Below the pieces are notes generated by a model that was not told where the DNA came from, did no database searches, and saw only the letters and a list, made by a program, of their open reading frames with translations. From Baylisascaris procyonis (lineage: Eukaryota; Nematoda; Chromadorea; Rhabditida; Ascarididae), in the NCBI GenBank assembly GCA_037389465.1, contig JAZARR010000033.1:124001-188000 (forward strand): a DNA stretch of 64,000 nt, in the 5' to 3' direction. Below, piece after piece: positions 57,261-64,000 of this stretch. A program made the position numbers and the translations under genes. Each line of letters opens with the position of its first letter. Within the stretch, counting starts at the first letter, position 1.

Positions 57261-58110
57261 ACGTGTGTTGGGATGGCTACGATGTGACAACACTCTTTTC
57301 GTCGTATCATCACACCTGTGAGAACTGGGCTGGGCTTTGTGGGCTGTTTTCTTATTTGTAGCGTGTTGTCGTTTCTTTTATTTTGTACCGGTTAACTTTT
57401 TCGCTTTCATTGGTCCTCCTCTGTGCTGTTTTATGCAGATGCACTTCATCAGTGCAGTGCGAGGTGATGTGAGTTGAGATTTCGTTTTGGCGGTTTGCGT
57501 GGAATCACATTTCGTAAAATCATTCTTCGTTGTAGACTCAACGTGCTTAAACACATTTCAAATCAGCAAAAATTTTTTTCAAATGGCTCTTCTTGGATAT
57601 GCTAGCGTTAGACTATGGTTAATTGGAGGTGTATTTTTATAATGTACTGTAGTGATGATGGCAGAAAGCAATGAATATTTTGTTAGATGTGAACCTTCAG
57701 AGAAAAAGTTCTAGCGGTGTCATTAGAAACTGGAAGTGATTGCCTCATTATGAACCGATACATAAATTTTTTTTTGCTAAGCAAACCGTGCTAATATTGC
57801 TGTTGTTGTTTGGTGCAGTTTTGCTCGAAAAGTCGACCACTGAATGTTCGAATAATGGCGACGGAAACGGATTTGCAGTCGAAGAGATGAAAGGATAATA
57901 TGATGGCTACGAATGTCTTAATGCATGGTGCCTGCCGTATCGTGTGTGATGATCAGAATGCATTGTTGTTGTGACTAGCACTGTTTATCGCATCGAATAC
58001 CGTGCATGTGTGTGTCTCTCTTAATATTAGCTCTTCAGAGGAGAATATGAGCATATGACATAATGGCTTCATCTGTTATGGAAGTGCGTTATGAAAGGTG
58101 CGAAGAAAGG

Positions 58111-58116
58111 AATAAA
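58111..58116 (+). terminator. eif-3.C: Candidate poly(A) signal for eIF3c
   Basis: AATAAA lies about 850 bases after the TAG of exon 18, or about 210 bases after the stop of a possible exon at 57819-57897. This supports the distal gene end over the one at 49541, though only weakly. Confidence 0.35.
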
Positions 58117-60946
58117 CTTTTCATCGAGGTGATCATATGTCAGGGGTCTTCTTTCCTTAGCCCTATGAAAGAACTTTGCAGAATCACGTTAAAAGAAGAC
58201 CTCAAGGTCAAACTTGGAAAGACCAAACTTTCGTAACCACGCTGTAGCATGTAGTTTTCTTAGGCACATTTGCAGAGTTGTTCCGTGCGTTTTGGGTACT
58301 TAACGCTGGCAACTGAATGCCTATTCCAGTGGAGGGAAGTATGGATGATGGTACTCTTTATTGTGTGATCGCCAAAACTATTGCCTTCATCGAGCTGTGT
58401 TTTGGGGTGACTTGAGTTACAGATGAATTTTACCGGGCTGTTATTGTTGGTGTTATTTGCGAGTGCTTTGAAGTTGCACCAGATTTGGTGGTGCGTCTTT
58501 GTTAACTGTTGTTTTATTCTATTACCCTAAGTGACTTTCGTTTTTTTTTCGTTTCATTTGCAGTGATTCACTGATGTGACGCACTACCAAAGAAGATTCA
58601 TATGTATAAGATTAGAGCAAGGAAGAGCGCGAAAGTGCTTTCGTTCGGCATGAGATCTTCGCCGATGGGTTGATATCTTTAAAAACGCATGTGCTGGTGT
58701 TTGTGACGATTAAAGCGTATTTTATCGAATGAAAACTTGTTATAATTACACGCGGAAAGCAGCTGAACCTTATTGGCTCAGCGGACGATCATTCAGTGCC
58801 TAGTCGTCCTCCTGCAGGAGCATTTGCATGTTTTTACGAGGTGTGTGCCCATTCTTGTGAGGACGTGAGGTGGTGTTTTTATGTACACGAGTCTTGAACG
58901 TAAAGCGCATCGCATTCGCACTAACACTATATGCATTCTAGTTAATACTAGCGACGTTATACTAGCGATTGCAGGGGTGTTAAAGCATCATGCGCATTTC
59001 AGTTCACAACTTTTATAACTGAACGGACAGACCGCTACACGGTCACCTATATAGTGCCATTTTTATTGAGGGACATTATTTTAGAGGTGTTTTGGGTGCG
59101 GAAAGGATCTTTTGAGTGGCACTGTGAGGATATTCGGTATGCCGAAAACCCACAGAGCTTAAGGATCATCAGTCTTTTGGCGTAACAATCGATTCTGAGC
59201 TGTACTAGACGGCGTCATTGAACTTAACTGAGTGATGCGAAATTTTGTGTCTGCTGCCACTGAAGTTTAGCCTCTATTAGAATTCAGTTTCGTTTTTTTT
59301 TGCATCGATCGGAAAAGTGCAGATTCTCTGGACTGAAAAGTGCCGTTATTTTCTCAGAGCTTCATTATTAGTCTACCTTGGGAGTATTCTTGCTAACCCG
59401 TTCGTCACTACTTCAGTCTAACTGCTGTTTTGCAGCGCTTTCGGGGAAGAATACAGGTTTTACTAGTTTTATAATACTCTCTAGTGTAACGCGGACAGAG
59501 TTGTGTCTCAAGAAAACTTTAGTTTTAGTTGAACCTCAGAAATTTTCATAAATATCTAAAAGATCCGAATTCGGAAGATCCTCACCTTAGCAGTTGCGTT
59601 GAAGGAGCGCATATTTGACTCATGCTAACTTGGAGTGATGGCACAACTACTAGAGGAGAACGACTCACTTTCATGCCGCCTTTTTTAAGTCAGAGGATGT
59701 ATGCAAGATCATTTTGTTCAGACTGAACTATTTTCAGCTTTTCGAATATGTTTGCCAAAAGGGGACAACAAGAGGTTAGAAAGCGGTGAGGTCAGCAACA
59801 CGTTTCCGTAGAGCGAAAAAATAATGATGCAGTGCCGATTTATAAAAATGAAAGTGACTTGGAAATGGAGTTAAAGAACAGCATTTCCTTTCATTTAGCA
59901 GGAAGTAGTAAGGTCCCCGAAAATTTGTATGGAGTTTTTTTTTAAAAGAGAGAGGTGGATGGATTTTGTTGCGGACGAACTTTTTTTTGAAAGTTTGACA
60001 GCTCAGGGTAATAGTTTATCATGCCAGTGTTTTATTCTATATATGCTCGAACAGCGTACATGCAAGTGTGCGTTGTATATGTACACATAGAGTATAATGC
60101 TTTGAAAATCTGTAATCAATTTTCCCATTTTGTGGGCAATGATCTTATAAACATCATGTATGCAAACCAAACGTCATTCATATCGCATCACCTAGATGGC
60201 ACTCCATTTCACATTGGGGAAATTCCGATAGCAGATAGGACTCTTGCATCAACCTGTCGCGTGAACAAAAAAGTTATGCAACAAAGGTACATCGAAGTGG
60301 CAAAACGAAGGAACGTCGTAGCTTGCACTGGTTTGCGTGAAACGTATCGCTTACGTAGCGCAACTTCTACAACTTAAGCGAAATGCAAGCAAAAGAGGAT
60401 GTGTGCGTAGGGCAGGTTCGATAGTCTCGTGTTAAAGACTTCACCGAAGGTGAAAGCATCATAGGAGTAATGTTTTTGCTCTAAGCTTGCTTTCAAAGGT
60501 TTACAGTATGGTCATTGCTGCAAAGCTGACATAGTCACATTGTACGCATGATGGGGAGGTCTCGAGCTGCTAGTATTACGTAATGAATGCTTCGGCTGTT
60601 CATCGCCGAATCGCCGAATATGCCTCATATATGTCTCACTGGATGAAAGCGTGGAAGAGTAAAGCAAAGAGATGGCTGATAACACGATAGGTTTGAAGTG
60701 AGCGCATGGCAATTTGCAGCATCCTGAAAAGGCTGCACGTGACGCAAACTTGAATGCTCTTGGTTCACCTGGGCTTCCAAATGGACCATAGTGAATTAAA
60801 ATGCATATACGTATAATTGCCCAATGTTACATTTGCTTTCCATAATCAGTGAGGGCCCCTAATACGACAACACTATCTACGAGGGAGTACCGTAGCCGAT
60901 GTGCTACACGCGTTTAGATAATCCAGTGCCTGCAGTGGAAACTAAC

Positions 60947-61080
60947 CGAATGTTTTGCATTGTCGCAGAATTGGAAGCAAGATCCTGTTAATCGCATTTT
61001 TTGATCCTTTGTGAGCTTGGTGTAAGCTTCTAAGAAGGGTTCCAGCATTTCCATATGTTTTGACGCTTTTCTCTTCAAGG
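60947..61080 (-). other. Exon-like stretch on the - strand, unidentified
   Basis: The acceptor ATGTTAG (61081-61087) and donor GTTAGT (60941-60946) bound 134 bases encoding 44 whole codons. The sequence is soluble, helical and very protein-like (KHMEMLEPFLEAYTKLTKDQ, then TGSCFQFCDNAKHS). It may be one exon of a - strand gene. No neighbouring exons or family recognised. Confidence 0.3.
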
Positions 61081-63474
61081 CTAACATTTTGAAGTTTGGC
61101 GGGTGAGGGAGGAGAGGGAAGAGGGTAATATGAAGTTGCGATTTTGTTGATGCTCAGGTCACGTGCCCGAGCCGTTCCTAATGGTCCTAATGGCTTGTTG
61201 TTACTCTGCTTTCGTGTATTTCTCCGTTTATGCTCTTCGTTCGGTGAGGTGTTGCGTTTTGTTTGTTCCTGTTTACCACACAGAAGAAATAAAAACAGTG
61301 CATTTGTGCGAGTCTTTGTTGAAATCAAGTAAATCGTTCAGTCACCATCGGCAATAGTATCTGAATATGTCCGCTTATTTATTCACAGTTGTTCTTAGTT
61401 ACTTTTTCGAAGTGCTACTTATATACAACCCACGGCAATGAAGTGGTTTTCTTCAGAGGGCAGCGCTGTCTTCATCGCCACTGTTATCCAGTTGTTTCAG
61501 AAAGTGATTTCTCGGGTTTATTCTCGAAAGTTAAACCTTGACGACAAATGGCTGAAATTTTTGCTTCCGAAGGGAACTTTTTAGAGCCGAAAGATAGGAT
61601 TCGCGAAGTGGTGCTTTTTTCTCGCTTAGAGCAAATTGCAATTTTCTTCTCGAGTTTTGTGCAACATTCCTTTGTTGCATTTATAGCTGACTGAAGTGTG
61701 ATATAGGCAGGTCATTTCAGCATGTCGAGAGACTACAATGTTGGTAAAAACATCCCCGAGTTTTTTATGTTGATTATTTTTTCTCATCGGCGAATATCGA
61801 AACGAGTCGAGGGCTCAGCTGAAGGCTCTCGAGGCAGCTGGCCGAACAATAGAGTCAGTCGGGTACACGGCCTGTTCGTTATTTGTTGAATGCCTTAGGG
61901 ACGCCTCTCTGAGAGAAGGAAATTCTTAACGTGGGAGCAAATCTGTATTATATCCATCATCCCTGTATGATTCTGGTTGATTTCATCGTCTTTTTTCTTC
62001 CAGATATTGTGCACATATCGTGCAAACTGCGTCTTTGTAAGCTGTTTGCTCGTCTCACATCTTTTGAGTGGGGAAGTATATTAAGGGCGTTCGCATCATG
62101 CGTAGGCTAACTCATTCTCAACCTCACTTGTTTGGACAACGTTCGGTCACACTTTCTCCTTTTCAGGGCGTATGTTGCAACTAGATAAAACAAACATTGG
62201 AAGAAGTGAAAATTCCATAAATAAAAAACAAATCCTCTCTAAGCATGAAATTTTAATGCCTTAGGCTTCTTTTCCAGTCAAGTCACAAATTTCGGCCAAA
62301 ACTAGTGAGTCACAAAATTTTCTCGAGGTTGGGAAGGAATATGACCATGAGTGATTCTCATTTGTTTAGGATATTCTCACTACAAAAGTTGGTGACGAAG
62401 CGATACTTTTTTTTTTTATAGGACTTGGTTCGATGTTTTTCGTGCTGGGAGAAGAAACAAATAAAAAGGATGGGAAAATTATCTCTTCGAGTATGGTTGT
62501 CTTATGGGCGCAGGCGTAATGATGAACATTAGCCAGTATTGAGTAGGCCTAATAATTTCAATGGATGCAGGCGATGACGTCATTGCAGTTTGCTGGATAA
62601 GCTATAGGCTGTTCTGTAAGAATTGTTATCGATGAAGCTGAGTCTAGGTTATGGCCAGCCTGCTCGATGCGTGAAACTCATGTGAATGTGTTTCTAAGCA
62701 AAAAAAAGAGCGCTTGCTGACGACGTATTGGCGTGTGAATGGGAAGGAGCACTCTATGCATTCACTTAAGTCAGAATTTTATCCTCTTCCTGTGAACATA
62801 TGCGACATTTTGAAACGAGCATAGTCGTAAACGAGTGAATTGATCGTATGTAATTCTCATCGAATTTCTATTTTAAAGCCTCTTTTGCAATCCATTTCGG
62901 TTGCGTTTACCTTTTTCATTTGCTGTCCCTTATGATGTTCCTTTATTGTAAGTCTCTTTATGACTTACTCAACCAACAGACAAAGTCTCAATACGAACAT
63001 TAGACGAACTATGCAAGATGCTCTTGTCAGGATTATTATGTATAATGTCGACTCAATAAGACAAAATAATATAGGCTGTGTATAGTATAGTATCTGCTGC
63101 TAGAAGTGACTTGAATAGCTCGTTTATATTTGCCATATATTCTGAAACTGTACTTATGACTTTTTGATGCAGGAAACAGTTTGAACAAGAAAGCAATCTG
63201 CTGTTCCATGTAGGGTAATGGCTTTGATATCGTTCATTTGGGGTTTTCTCGGGGAGATAGGAATAGGATGGCATGAGGGTCCGCTCATATATATCTATGC
63301 TGCAGTTTTCCTTGTTGCTGCTGGAAGCCAGCCACAAGCATTCTGTTTCATTCCATTCTTTGAAAGCCCTATTTTATAAACTCCTGTGAGTAGACAGGAT
63401 TGCTTTTAGCAATACTCTAGTTCGTTCGTTTTATATGTTGATTGATGAGCGCCACGGGCGAACTGCGGATCCGT

Positions 63475-63610
<136 letters not shown>

Positions 63611-63625
63611 GAATGCGATTTCCAG

Positions 63626-63713
63626 AGGCTTATGCCTTCCTCACCAGCGACCCCATCGACAGCTGTCGGTACGATTGCTGGCAAAGCATCATATCATGCG
63701 AAAAGGCCGAATG
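63626..63713 (+). CDS. Possible first exon of a downstream gene
   Basis: The acceptor GATTTCCAG ends at 63625 and an ATG follows six bases later. The frame reads [20 protein letters not shown] then YHAKRPNG up to a GTTTGT donor. The arrangement (acceptor, few bases, ATG, low-complexity Ser/Thr/Pro start) resembles the Lon and eIF3c starts here. The protein is not recognised and the rest would lie outside the window. Confidence 0.3.
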
Positions 63714-64000
63714 GTTTGTTTTTCATTTTCTAGAGTTTTTTATATTTCTCATTATATGAAATTCATTTATCTTTTTTTTTTTCAAGAAAGTTTTACAAAC
63801 CTTTGCGTCACATATGTGGGTTCATTGTCCTGTTAAATTTTAACAGATGAGCCATAAAAACTGTGAAATAACTTACCACAAAGATAAACCATTACTTCCA
63901 TTGTTGGATGACTTTCAAAACTCAGTTTCGTTACTCTTGATGATCTTATGGATGAGTTAGTGCTATCATGTGGGAACGTTCGATCAGATGAGGCGCCTAC

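Overview
This is a window of animal nuclear DNA, most likely from a nematode and perhaps a strongylid-like clade V species. Reasons: two highly conserved eukaryotic genes are cut into many short exons of about 90-250 bp. Splice acceptors are short and T-rich, of the nematode type (TTTTCAG, TTTCAG, TTTTAG). A splice acceptor lies within 20 bases of each start codon, as expected for spliced-leader trans-splicing. Long AT microsatellites are common. The species cannot be fixed from the sequence alone. Almost all real coding sequence lies in exons shorter than a long-ORF search would favour, so I rebuilt the genes from splice sites, reading phase and protein family. || Layout on the + strand. (1) About 1.20-1.45 kb: the last exon of a gene ending in a RING-H2-like motif, with its earlier exons presumably left of the window. 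(2) 6.58-26.32 kb: a complete mitochondrial Lon protease gene, 19 exons, 968 residues, with every exon-exon phase matching. (3) 32.15-57.26 kb: eukaryotic initiation factor 3 subunit C, 17 well-supported exons plus a less certain arginine/glycine-rich last exon 7.7 kb further on, about 908 residues in total. (4) About 63.63 kb: a possible first exon of another gene. || The most interesting unlisted content is fossil mobile DNA inside the eIF3c introns, all antisense to the host gene. Intron 4 holds a broken hAT-type DNA transposase (about 36.70-37.77 kb, - strand). Intron 17 holds a broken Ty3/gypsy-type LTR retrotransposon (gag, two zinc knuckles, aspartic protease, start of the polymerase linker; about 51.2-49.7 kb, - strand), split by a 122-bp TA array. 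|| Other items are a four-tract G-quadruplex motif and a 24-bp perfect palindrome in Lon introns, four long AT arrays, a TTA array, a GC-rich hairpin module with a TATA box at 31.2-31.4 kb, and several - strand exon-like stretches that I cannot identify. Lon (matrix proteostasis) and eIF3c (cytosolic translation initiation) are both housekeeping genes, but the 5.8 kb between them is too far for an ordinary nematode operon. I found no tRNA, rRNA, spliced-leader RNA gene or CRISPR array.
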